NCBI GenBank assembly: GCA_964430275.1
Contig: CAYSGF010000010.1
Coordinates: 1-19,717 of the forward strand
DNA: 19,717 nt
From: DASTYK01 sp964430275
GTDB taxonomy: Bacteria > Gemmatimonadota > Gemmatimonadetes > Longimicrobiales > RSA9
Direction: 5' to 3'
Shown: piece after piece, positions 1 to 6,885 of the stretch
Layout: each line of letters starts with the position of its first letter
Numbering within the stretch: position 1 is the stretch's first letter
Notes under the pieces: model-generated
Seen by the model: the letters and a program-made list of their open reading frames with translations, nothing else
What the model was told of the DNA's origin: nothing
Databases searched by the model: none
Program-made: the position numbers and the translations under genes

Positions 1-2743
1 GCACCTTGTAGGGGCAGTTGTTCGCACAATACCGTGTGCCGACGCAGCGATTGTAGACCTGCGCGTTCAGGCCGTCGGGCGTGTGGTAGGCCGCATAGAC
101 CGGACAGACCGGCTCGCACGGGGCATTGCCGCACTGCTGACACATCATGGGCAGGAAGGTCGTGTGCAGGTCCTCGTCCTCGCCCTCGAAGTAGCGCTCG
201 ATGCGGAGCCAGTGGAGGATACGCCCCTTGGCGACCTGCGTCGGCCCGACTATGCCGATGTTGTTCTCGGCATAGCACGCGGTGATGCACGCACTGCAGC
301 CGGTACACCGTTCCATATCGATGGACATGGCCCAGCGTGGCTGCTCCTCGGAGTACTCGCCGTAGTGCGTGCCCTCGGGGGGCCATCCCTGGGGCGATGC
401 ATCGATGTGCGCGGGCGCGAAGCCGCCGCTCGCCTGCAGCTCGTTCACGCGCGCGTCCAGCGGGTGCACGTCGTGTCCGTGGCCACCCTGCTCTGCCTCG
501 GCGTGGTCTTCCTGCGTCTCGTCGAGATGCTCGGTACCTGCGCCGGTCGCGCCCGCGGCAATCAGCAACCCGCGCTCGACGTCCCTGGCGATCGCATCGG
601 TCAGCGAGATCTCCTGCGCGATCTCGCGGTTCTCCTGGTCGCTGTTCAGGCCGGCCTGGACGGGCCGCTCCCAGCGGCCTGTCGGCGTGATCGTCGCGCG
701 CTGCTGCATGTACAGGAACGCGCCGGACACCGGATCGGCGAGCGGGGCGAGCAGCTGCAGCGGGTTCGCCCCGCGATTCATTGCGTAGCGGCCGAGCTGC
801 GTATGTCCCTGCCCGAGCTGGATCGCGATCGTATCCGCGCGCGTGCCCGGATGGATCCAGACGGGCACCTCGACGGCGCCGAACTCGGTCGCCACCTCGA
901 CGATGTGGCCGGTGTCGACACCGAGCTCCTCGGCGAGCGTCGGGTTCACTTCCACCCACGACGACCAGCAGAACTTCGAGACGGGATCCGGCAGCTCCTG
1001 CAGCCACGGCCGGTTCGCGTGCCGCCCGTCGTAGAAGCGCGCCGACGGGTAGACCACGAGGTAGTAGCCGGTGTCCGGCCCGGTGATTTCCGGCTGGCCG
1101 AACGGCAGCTGTTCGAGTGCGGTCGTGTCGACGGCCCCGGCGACGGGCGCGGCGGCGGCTGTCGCATCGACGACGAAGCCGGTCTGCAGCGTGTCGCGCC
1201 ACCAGTCCTCGAAGGTCGCGCCGGCCCCGGCCTGTGCGTAGGGGCCGCGCTGCCACTGTTCGCGTACGTAGTCGTAGAAGGTCGGCGCGGTGGTCGGCAG
1301 GGAGGCACCGGCGCGCACGGCGGTCGAGAGCAGCACGTCGCCGGTCTGCTTTGTGTCGAACACCGGCATCATGACCGGCTGCACGAGCGCGTTCAGACCG
1401 GTCCGGGGCTGGTAGTCGCCCCAGCTCTCCAGGAAGTGGTGATCGGGCAGTAGCAGGTGCGCGTTTGCGCTCGTCTCGTCGAGGAAGCTCGAGAACGACG
1501 CAACGAAGGCAACCTTGCCGAGGGCGCTTTCGACCTCCGCCTGGTTCGGCAGCTCGTACAGCGGATTCGGTCCGTGTACGAGAAGGGCGCCGACCTGATC
1601 GTTGTCCATGCGCTGGATCAGCGCCTGGAGGTCCGCATAGCTGCCGACGCCTCGCCCCGCGGCCTCCTCCCGGTCGATATGCACGGTGCGGCCGATGTTG
1701 CCGGCGACCTGGTTCAACACCATGACGGCTGCGGCTACGGCGGTTGCCGCAGCGTGCGTCGAAGCGATGCCCGGCCCGACCGCGAGGGAGCGGCCGTTGT
1801 TCGCGAATGCGGAGGCCGCCTGGCGGATGCGTTCCGGCGAGATGCCCGCAGCAGTTGCAGCGCTGTTGATGTCGACGCCCGCCAGCATGGCGGCACCGGC
1901 GCCAGCGTCGCCGCCGCGGTCGGCGATCACCTTCGCCATGGCGAGTGCGACCAGGTGCTCGGTGCCCGGCCGGACCGGCAGCCACTCGTCGGCGCTCATG
2001 TCGGTGAGCGACTGGTGCGGCGTGACCGAGATGAGCCGGCCGCGCCGCCCGTTGCGGTATGCGACGGCCTGGCCGTAGCCGTGCTGGTAGTCGACAGGTG
2101 AGACCCAGGTCTCGAAGAAATCGGCCCCGAACGTGACGACGACCTCGGCCTGCTCGAACGAGTGGACCGGCACGGCATCGCGACCGAACAACATGCGGCT
2201 GGCCGTACGGATCGGCTCGTAGGCGAACGGCTCGTAGCGCACGCGCTGGAGACCGAATGCGGTGCAGAACTCGTCGATCAGGCGATCGAGGCTGCCATTG
2301 AAGCTGTGTGTCAGGAAATAGCCGGCGCCCTGCTGTGCACTCAACGCGCGGGCGAGGCGCTGCTCCGCATCGTCCCATGAGAGCTTGTCCCAGCTCTCAC
2401 CGTTGCGTGCGAGCGGCTGCGGCACGCGGTCCGGGTTGTAGAGCCCGTGGAGCGACGCCTGGCCGCGCGCGCACAGATGGCCGTGCGACACCGGCGACAG
2501 CGGGTTGCCCTCCGCCTTGATCGCCCGGCCCTCGCGGGTACGGATGTTCATACCGCAGCCTGCGGGGCATTCGCGGCACGTCGTGCGGTACCACGTCGCG
2601 ATGCCCGGTACCACCTCTTCGGGTGCCACGACATAGGGGATCAGTCGCTCGGCACTCCCGGTGCCGCAGCCCGTGAGAGCGGCACCGGCACCCGTCGCGC
2701 CGATGACCTTGAGGAACTCCCGTCTTTCCAAGCCGTTGGCCAT
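1..2743 (-). CDS. actB: ActB, alternative complex III molybdopterin-type/Fe-S subunit (partial, 3' end off the window)
   Basis: This is the quinol-oxidising respiratory complex subunit of alternative complex III, which passes electrons to cytochrome c or directly to an oxidase. About 914 codons are visible. The protein opens with a Tat-type signal (RREFLK, residues 7-12) followed by a lipobox-like LTGC. An N-terminal oxidoreductase domain follows, with Cys motif CRECPAGC near residues 50-57. A His/Asp/Glu-rich linker lies near residues 734-757. A ferredoxin-like domain then starts near residue 810, with CTGCSAC, CQQCGNAPC and a CANNCPYKV run at the window edge. This two-part architecture (B1 plus B2) is typical of ActB; family members are about 1000 aa, so roughly 100 residues are missing. 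The ATG start at 2743 lies 12 bases after the actA stop, so the two are co-transcribed. A polysulfide-reductase-like PsrA/PsrB fusion is the alternative, but the pentaheme neighbour favours ActB. Confidence 0.9.
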   Translation of the reverse strand, partial: MANGLERREFLKVIGATGAGAALTGCGTGSAERLIPYVVAPEEVVPGIATWYRTTCRECPAGCGMNIRTREGRAIKAEGNPLSPVSHGHLCARGQASLHGLYNPDRVPQPLARNGESWDKLSWDDAEQRLARALSAQQGAGYFLTHSFNGSLDRLIDEFCTAFGLQRVRYEPFAYEPIRTASRMLFGRDAVPVHSFEQAEVVVTFGADFFETWVSPVDYQHGYGQAVAYRNGRRGRLISVTPHQSLTDMSADEWLPVRPGTEHLVALAMAKVIADRGGDAGAGAAMLAGVDINSAATAAGISPERIRQAASAFANNGRSLAVGPGIASTHAAATAVAAAVMVLNQVAGNIGRTVHIDREEAAGRGVGSYADLQALIQRMDNDQVGALLVHGPNPLYELPNQAEVESALGKVAFVASFSSFLDETSANAHLLLPDHHFLESWGDYQPRTGLNALVQPVMMPVFDTKQTGDVLLSTAVRAGASLPTTAPTFYDYVREQWQRGPYAQAGAGATFEDWWRDTLQTGFVVDATAAAAPVAGAVDTTALEQLPFGQPEITGPDTGYYLVVYPSARFYDGRHANRPWLQELPDPVSKFCWSSWVEVNPTLAEELGVDTGHIVEVATEFGAVEVPVWIHPGTRADTIAIQLGQGHTQLGRYAMNRGANPLQLLAPLADPVSGAFLYMQQRATITPTGRWERPVQAGLNSDQENREIAQEISLTDAIARDVERGLLIAAGATGAGTEHLDETQEDHAEAEQGGHGHDVHPLDARVNELQASGGFAPAHIDASPQGWPPEGTHYGEYSEEQPRWAMSIDMERCTGCSACITACYAENNIGIVGPTQVAKGRILHWLRIERYFEGEDEDLHTTFLPMMCQQCGNAPCEPVCPVYAAYHTPDGLNAQVYNRCVGTRYCANNCPYKV

Positions 2744-2755
2744 TCTGGCTCGCAA

Positions 2756-3286
2756 TCAGTAGTGACAGACCGTGCAGTCGGTGCGCGCCTGGCGCTCCTC
2801 ATGACACTGGATGCACCAGCCCATCTGGAGCGACGGCACCTGCTCGACGACGTCCATCGTCTCGACCGGCCCGTGGCACTCCTGGCATTCGAGGCCGGCG
2901 TTTACGTGGCGCATGTGCGGAAAGTGGGCGTGGTCCGGCAGGTCATAGACGCGGACCCAGGGGATAGGGCGCTGCTCGCGCCAGTACTCGACGAGCTGCT
3001 GTACGCCTGCGCTGTCCGCGCGGACGAGCGGCTGGCCGCCGGGGATGTGACACCCGGCACACACCTGGACCGAGGGAATGCCCGCATCGACGGACTTGTC
3101 AGCGGACGAATGGCAATACATGCAGGGGACCTGTCTCGTGCCCGCGTGCAGCGCGTGGGAAAATGCGATCGGCTGTTCGGGAGCATTGTTCCCGAATGGC
3201 CAGACCGCAGAAGCCGCGATCACCCCCGAGCCCACCAGCGCCAGCGCACCGACCAGCCCGAAGATTGCCCACCTGGCTTTCGACAT
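2756..3286 (-). CDS. actA: ActA, membrane-anchored pentaheme cytochrome c of alternative complex III
   Basis: The protein is a periplasmic multiheme electron carrier that accepts electrons inside alternative complex III. Five CXXCH heme-c motifs are visible: CMYCH, CAGCH, CQECH, CIQCH and CTVCH, the last just before the C-terminus. A single N-terminal transmembrane segment (about residues 5-28 of the chosen start) anchors it. I chose the ATG at 3286 because AGGTG lies 4 bases upstream. An in-frame ATG at 3331 would add 15 residues but has no obvious ribosome-binding site. The protein is about 176 aa, in the small-ActA range. It is the first gene of the act operon seen here, and actB follows after 12 bases. 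Five hemes, membrane anchor and the actB neighbour together make this a confident call. Confidence 0.9.
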   Translation of the reverse strand: MSKARWAIFGLVGALALVGSGVIAASAVWPFGNNAPEQPIAFSHALHAGTRQVPCMYCHSSADKSVDAGIPSVQVCAGCHIPGGQPLVRADSAGVQQLVEYWREQRPIPWVRVYDLPDHAHFPHMRHVNAGLECQECHGPVETMDVVEQVPSLQMGWCIQCHEERQARTDCTVCHY

Positions 3287-3343
3287 CGCGCACCTGACAA
3301 GTTCGTAAATCGTGAGCCGCAGCCACGACATTGCCGGCGACTC

Positions 3344-3957
3344 GCACGCAACACCCCGCGTCCGCTACCGGTCAGCGGGCGGCCACCATAGTGGCGGGCA
3401 TACCAGACCGCAAGGCGGACTTCATGCTCCGGAGCCGCGGCAATCTGCCGCGCACCCGCACGCGTCGCAACCCGAGCAAAGCGGCCGCCACTTCCATCCG
3501 GATCATGATTGCCCCAGATTCCGAGACACACCTCGCGAAAGCGCTCGATGAGACATCTCCGTCGCACGGCTGTACGAGGCCTGCTCGGCATCCTGCTCGC
3601 CGGCACTGCTCTGGCAGGTGGCGCCGGCCGGGCTGCGTCTGCAGGGCCGCTCGCGACGGCCGACCAGCGACCGGAGCGGCAGCGGAGCGAAGCGGAGCTT
3701 CGAGCGAGCGACACTGACGCGCGGCTGCCGTTCCTCGCTGGTGCCAGTGCTGCGCTCTTCGCCCCGCTCGATCTTCCGACCAGACTTGCCAGCGCTCCCG
3801 CGGCCGTGCGCTCGGCACGGCGCGACCACCTCCCCGATCGTGCGGGGAACGGCGCACCGACCGCAATCCGGCTGCAGCGCGCTCGCAGGCAGCACGAGGC
3901 CGTGGCGCGTGCACTTGCCGTGGCGCGTGCCGGACGCCCGGAAGCACGCAACACCCC
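3344..3957. repeat. Pair of exact 14-bp direct repeats 600 bp apart
   Basis: The 14-mer GCACGCAACACCCC occurs at 3344-3357 and again at 3944-3957, with start positions exactly 600 bases apart. A TGCCGG also precedes each copy, at slightly different spacing. The first copy is in the actA upstream region and the second at the 3' end of the small secreted ORF. The function is unknown: a duplicated binding site or the edge of a small duplication are both possible. Confidence 0.5.
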
Positions 3958-3982
3958 ACCCCCGTACGACCCCGTTTCCTGA
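3548..3982 (+). CDS. Probable small secreted protein, unknown function
   Basis: I do not recognise this family. The 144-aa product starts with a classic signal peptide: basic MRHLRR, then a hydrophobic stretch of about 17 residues (VRGLLGILLAGTALAGG), then small residues (AASAG) suiting signal peptidase I near residues 27-32. The mature part is rich in Ala and Arg and has no recognisable motif. The open frame begins at 3509, but the ATG at 3548 is preferred because it sits directly before the signal peptide and follows GAAAG at about 6 bases. The gene stands alone, divergent from actA and 144 bases before the transporter unit. Long competing frames exist on both strands, as is usual in this GC-rich DNA, so it may be spurious. 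If it is not real, 3287-4126 is an 840-base gene-free stretch. Confidence 0.45.
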   Translation: MRHLRRTAVRGLLGILLAGTALAGGAGRAASAGPLATADQRPERQRSEAELRASDTDARLPFLAGASAALFAPLDLPTRLASAPAAVRSARRDHLPDRAGNGAPTAIRLQRARRQHEAVARALAVARAGRPEARNTPPPYDPVS

Positions 3983-4065
3983 TCACATAAACACAGGGCG
4001 CGCGGCGCGACAGCGATACGCGCACACGCAGCACCCGCGGCGGACCTGCCGGCGGCGGTGAATCC

Positions 4066-4089
4066 GCACGCAGGGTGCGCCCCGCGTGC
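4066..4089 (+). other. Hairpin in the leader of the transporter unit
   Basis: GCACGC (4066-4071) pairs with GCGTGC (4084-4089), and inside it GGG (4073-4075) pairs with CCC (4080-4082) around a TGCG loop. It lies about 38 bases before the start of the 64-aa peptide gene. No T-run follows, so it is not an ordinary terminator. It may be a 5'-UTR structure. Confidence 0.35.
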
Positions 4090-4126
4090 ATGCGTGCTCA
4101 CGCTACGGAACCAACGGGGTCGAATC

Positions 4127-4321
4127 ATGTTCATGGCAATGCAGCAGGCCGTCGACGACGGCCTGACGATGGGCGAGATGTTGCAGGACATTCCGCACGA
4201 CGCAGGCGCGATCGTCGTGTACGCGCTACTGCTGGCGTTCGTCGGCTTTATCTGGTACGGCAGTCGGGGGCGACCGGGCGACGGTCACACGGGAGGTGTG
4301 TCCCGTGGCGATCGGACCTGA
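4127..4321 (+). CDS. 64-aa single-TM peptide, probable accessory subunit of the NSS transporter
   Basis: I do not recognise a named family. The 64-aa product has an acidic, amphipathic N-terminus (residues 1-25, with several Met), one transmembrane helix at about residues 26-44 (AIVVYALLLAFVGFIWY), and a short Gly/Arg-rich cytoplasmic-looking tail. The ATG at 4127 is preferred over an upstream in-frame ATG (4058) because the upstream stretch is low-complexity and overlaps the leader hairpin. GGGGT lies 6 bases before this start. Its stop codon overlaps the next gene's start by 17 bases, so it is translationally coupled to the LeuT-like transporter. Small one-helix partners of NSS symporters are known (MetS of MetPS), which makes an accessory role likely but not proven. 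Confidence 0.75.
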   Translation: MFMAMQQAVDDGLTMGEMLQDIPHDAGAIVVYALLLAFVGFIWYGSRGRPGDGHTGGVSRGDRT

Positions 4322-5975
4322 GACCGGCGCGAGCGACGCCACTGCCGAGCTGACGCGTGCCCGACCGGACGGTCGGGCACGCGCGGCAGGGGAGGTCTGG
4401 GGCACGCGCATCGGCCTGATCCTGGCCATGGCCGGGAATGCAGTCGGACTCGGCAACTTCCTGCGCTTTCCTGTGCAGGCCGCCGGGAACGGCGGCGGCT
4501 CTTTCATGATCACCTACTTCATTGCACTGCTGCTGCTCGGCATCCCGCTCATGTGGATCGAGTGGGGCATTGGCCGCAACGGTGGTCGTTTTCGAAAGGG
4601 GCACATCCCGGGCATGTTCGCGGCGATCTGGCACCATCCCGCCGCCAAGTACGTCGGCGTCATCGGGATGGTGATCCCGCTCGTCGTCATGATCTACTAC
4701 ACCTACATCGAGAGCTGGACGCTCGCCTTCACCTGGTTCTCACTGACCGGGGACTACTTCGGTCACACGACCCAGGAGTCGATGGTCGGATATCTCCAGT
4801 CGTTTCAGGGCGTCGGCGACGCCGCGACGCGTGAGCACGCGGCGTGGACCCCCTACGCGTTCTTCCTGGCCACGCTCTGCGTCAACATCTGGATCATTTC
4901 GAAGGGCATTTCGGGTGGAATCGAAAAGCTGGCGCGCATCGGGATGCCGATCCTGTTTCTCTTCGCGGCGGTACTGGCGATCGTTGTGCTGCTGCTGCCG
5001 GCGGGTCCGGACGGCTCGAGCGTCAGTGACGGTCTGAACTTCATCTATCATCCGGATCTGTCGAGAATCGGCGACCCGGGTGTCTGGCTGGCCTCCGCGG
5101 GACAGATCTTCTTCACACTGTCGGTCGGCATGGGCAGCCTCCAGGCCTACGCGTCCTACCTGTCGACGAAGGACGACATCGCCCTCAACGGCATCGCGAC
5201 AGCGGCCACGAACGAGACGGCGGAGGTGGTGCTGGGCGGCAGTATCGCGATCCCGGCGGCTGTCGTGTTCTTCGGTGTGAGCGGCGCCATGGCCATCGCA
5301 CAGGGAGGTGCATTCAATCTCGGCTTCGCCACCATGCCGGTCGTGTTCCAGCAGCTGCCGCTCGGCAACCTGCTCGGCGCAATGTGGTTCGCCCTGCTGT
5401 TCTTCGCGGGAATCACGTCCTCCGTAGCAATGCTGACACCGATCCTGGCATTCTTCCGGGAAGAGTTCGGATTTCGACGCGAGCAAGTGTGCTACGCCCT
5501 TGGTGTGGTCGCCTTCATCCTCGGCCTCATGCACATCGGCTGGCTGGAGCACGGGGTGCTCGACGAGTGGGACTACTGGGCGGGCACCTTCGGACTGGTC
5601 CTGCTCGCTACCCTCGAAACGATCATCTTCGTGTGGATCTTTCGTCCCGGGAATGCATGGCGCTCCATCCACCAGGGTGCCGACATCCGGATCCCGCGGC
5701 CGTTCAAGTTCATCATGACGTTCATCACGCCGCTGTATCTGCTCTTCATCCTGTGCTGGTGGGCGTGGCAGGACGCGCTGCCGATCCTGCGCATGGAACG
5801 GGTGGCGCCCGGCTCCGAACCCTACGTGATCGTGGCTCGACTGCTGATCGGCCTGATCGCCCTCACGTTCATCCTCCTCGTCCGGCTGGCCTGGACGCGG
5901 AACCGCTATGACGATCGCGCCGGGTTCTCCGTCGTCGACGACCCGAGCGGGACATCGATGGAGGCACAACCATGA
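4305..5975 (+). CDS. LeuT-type Na+-dependent amino-acid symporter (NSS/SNF family)
   Basis: The protein imports an amino acid with sodium across the inner membrane. It is 556 aa with about 12 predicted TM helices and closely resembles Aquifex LeuT over its full length. TM1 has AGNAVGLGNFLRFPVQAAGN, holding the Na1/Na2 and substrate residues (LeuT N21, A22, G26, N27). TM3 has IPLVVMIYYTYIESW (V104, Y108). TM6 has FFTLS (F253, T254, S256). TM7 has the N286 equivalent in TAATNETAE, and TM8 has TSS (T354, S355). The position equivalent to LeuT E290 is Glu, the state of chloride-independent members. Two pocket positions differ: F259 is Met and I359 is Met. I chose GTG 4305 because GGGAGGT lies 7 bases upstream; GTG 4296 falls inside that site. 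The ends overlap both flanking small genes. Confidence 0.95.
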   Translation: MAIGPETGASDATAELTRARPDGRARAAGEVWGTRIGLILAMAGNAVGLGNFLRFPVQAAGNGGGSFMITYFIALLLLGIPLMWIEWGIGRNGGRFRKGHIPGMFAAIWHHPAAKYVGVIGMVIPLVVMIYYTYIESWTLAFTWFSLTGDYFGHTTQESMVGYLQSFQGVGDAATREHAAWTPYAFFLATLCVNIWIISKGISGGIEKLARIGMPILFLFAAVLAIVVLLLPAGPDGSSVSDGLNFIYHPDLSRIGDPGVWLASAGQIFFTLSVGMGSLQAYASYLSTKDDIALNGIATAATNETAEVVLGGSIAIPAAVVFFGVSGAMAIAQGGAFNLGFATMPVVFQQLPLGNLLGAMWFALLFFAGITSSVAMLTPILAFFREEFGFRREQVCYALGVVAFILGLMHIGWLEHGVLDEWDYWAGTFGLVLLATLETIIFVWIFRPGNAWRSIHQGADIRIPRPFKFIMTFITPLYLLFILCWWAWQDALPILRMERVAPGSEPYVIVARLLIGLIALTFILLVRLAWTRNRYDDRAGFSVVDDPSGTSMEAQP

Positions 5976-6133
5976 CCGGCCAGGCCACGGTTTTCATGAC
6001 ATTGAGCTGGGCACTCGTGCTCGGCCTGATGCTGTGGTCGTTCGTAACGATCCTGAGGCACAAACGCCATCACGATCCGGATGGAACCGGCCCCGCTTCG
6101 CCCCCGGAGCCGGGAGCTCGAAGCGGCCCATGA
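5972..6133 (+). CDS. MetS-like small subunit of NSS transporter
   Basis: The 53-aa peptide has a short N-terminus (MTGQAT), one transmembrane helix at about residues 7-27 (MTLSWALVLGLMLWSFVTIL), then basic/His residues RHKRHH and a Pro/Gly-rich tail. This matches the general shape of MetS, the small subunit required with MetP for methionine/alanine import in Corynebacterium, and of related small subunits encoded directly after NSS transporters. Its ATG overlaps the transporter's stop (ATGA, 5972-5975), so it is translationally coupled and probably made in proportion. Assignment rests on size, topology and position; the sequence is too short for a firm family call. Confidence 0.8.
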   Translation: MTGQATVFMTLSWALVLGLMLWSFVTILRHKRHHDPDGTGPASPPEPGARSGP

Positions 6134-6166
6134 TCGCCTTGGAGGATACCCAGGGCGCTGCACCAT

Positions 6167-6196
6167 GAAAACGGGCGCCCGTCACGGGGCGCCCGT
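6167..6196 (-). terminator. Intrinsic-type terminator for the gas-vesicle operon
   Basis: A perfect 10-bp stem, ACGGGCGCCC (6171-6180) with GGGCGCCCGT (6187-6196), encloses a 6-base loop. On the minus strand the stem is followed by TTTTC, a short T-tract. It begins 2 bases after the stop of the last minus-strand gene. It also separates the convergent transporter unit, but there is no T-run on that side. Confidence 0.75.
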
Positions 6197-6198
6197 CG

Positions 6199-6885
6199 TC
6201 ATTCCGCAGCACTCTCGTCTTCGGAGATCGTGTCCGGCGGATGGCGCACGCTCTCGGCGGCCTCGTCGAGCTCGCGCGGTCCCATGAGCGCGGCGCGCAG
6301 CACCTGTGCCCAGATGCGCTCCTGCTGCTCCACACTCGGGAGCGTGCGCGCGTCGCGACCCGCTGCCAGGTCGTGCATGATCTGCTCGGCATCCGTTCCG
6401 GCACCCAGGTGGGCGAGCAGCTCCGCCAGTACACGACGAAGGTCGGGATCGCGCGTCGCCTGCGCCATCAGCGCCATCTGGCGCGCCGCTCTTTGCTCGT
6501 CGCCGGCGCGCTGCGCCGCGCGGACATAATCCTCGATCGCCCTGCGGGCATCCGCGTGTACCCCACGGCCGAGCGCCAGCCAGGCGAGTGTGGCGCGCGT
6601 ACGCACCGCGCGCGGTGCAATGCGCAGCACCTTCCGGCAGACCGCTGCGGCGGCATCATAACGCCCGGCAGTCAGGTAGACGTCGATCGCCCGGCCGTAG
6701 TAGCCGAGGGCACGCTGCCGCTGGCCGGCACCCAGACACAGGTCGCCCGCGTGGCTCAACGCCGCACCGTCTCCCTGCGGCGCCGCGGCCGATGCCGCCT
6801 CCAGCGTCGCAAGCTGCTGCTCCAGCGACGATGATGCGTCTTCCTCTCGCAACGCATCCGTGCGCCGCACGATGTCACGGATCAA
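6199..6885 (-). CDS. TPR-like helical repeat protein, unknown function
   Basis: The 228-aa protein has no recognised catalytic motif. Residues about 40-125 read as alpha-helical repeats of tetratricopeptide type (AGDLCLGAGQRQRALGYYGR, then YDAAAAVCRKVLRIAP, then RTRATLAWLALGRG). The C-terminal third is helical and ends in an acidic tail. No signal peptide is seen, so it is probably cytoplasmic and a protein-protein adaptor. The start is TTG at 6885, overlapping the upstream stop as TTGA, with AGAGGA about 9 bases upstream; GTG at 6870 is an alternative. It is the last gene of the gas-vesicle transcription unit, directly before the terminator. Its position with the kinase and EEP genes suggests a linked role, but nothing in the sequence fixes it. 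Confidence 0.75.
   Translation of the reverse strand: MIRDIVRRTDALREEDASSSLEQQLATLEAASAAAPQGDGAALSHAGDLCLGAGQRQRALGYYGRAIDVYLTAGRYDAAAAVCRKVLRIAPRAVRTRATLAWLALGRGVHADARRAIEDYVRAAQRAGDEQRAARQMALMAQATRDPDLRRVLAELLAHLGAGTDAEQIMHDLAAGRDARTLPSVEQQERIWAQVLRAALMGPRELDEAAESVRHPPDTISEDESAAE

Noticed and set aside
83..1453. 456-aa plus-strand open frame
   Set aside because: It lies antisense to actB, whose Fe-S and oxidoreductase motifs are clear; the predicted protein is Arg/Gly/Val-rich without motifs.
3220..4191. 323-aa minus-strand frame and overlapping 239-aa frame upstream of actA
   Set aside because: Low-complexity Arg/Ala-rich translations with no signal, domain or ribosome-binding site; they overlap actA and the leader hairpin.
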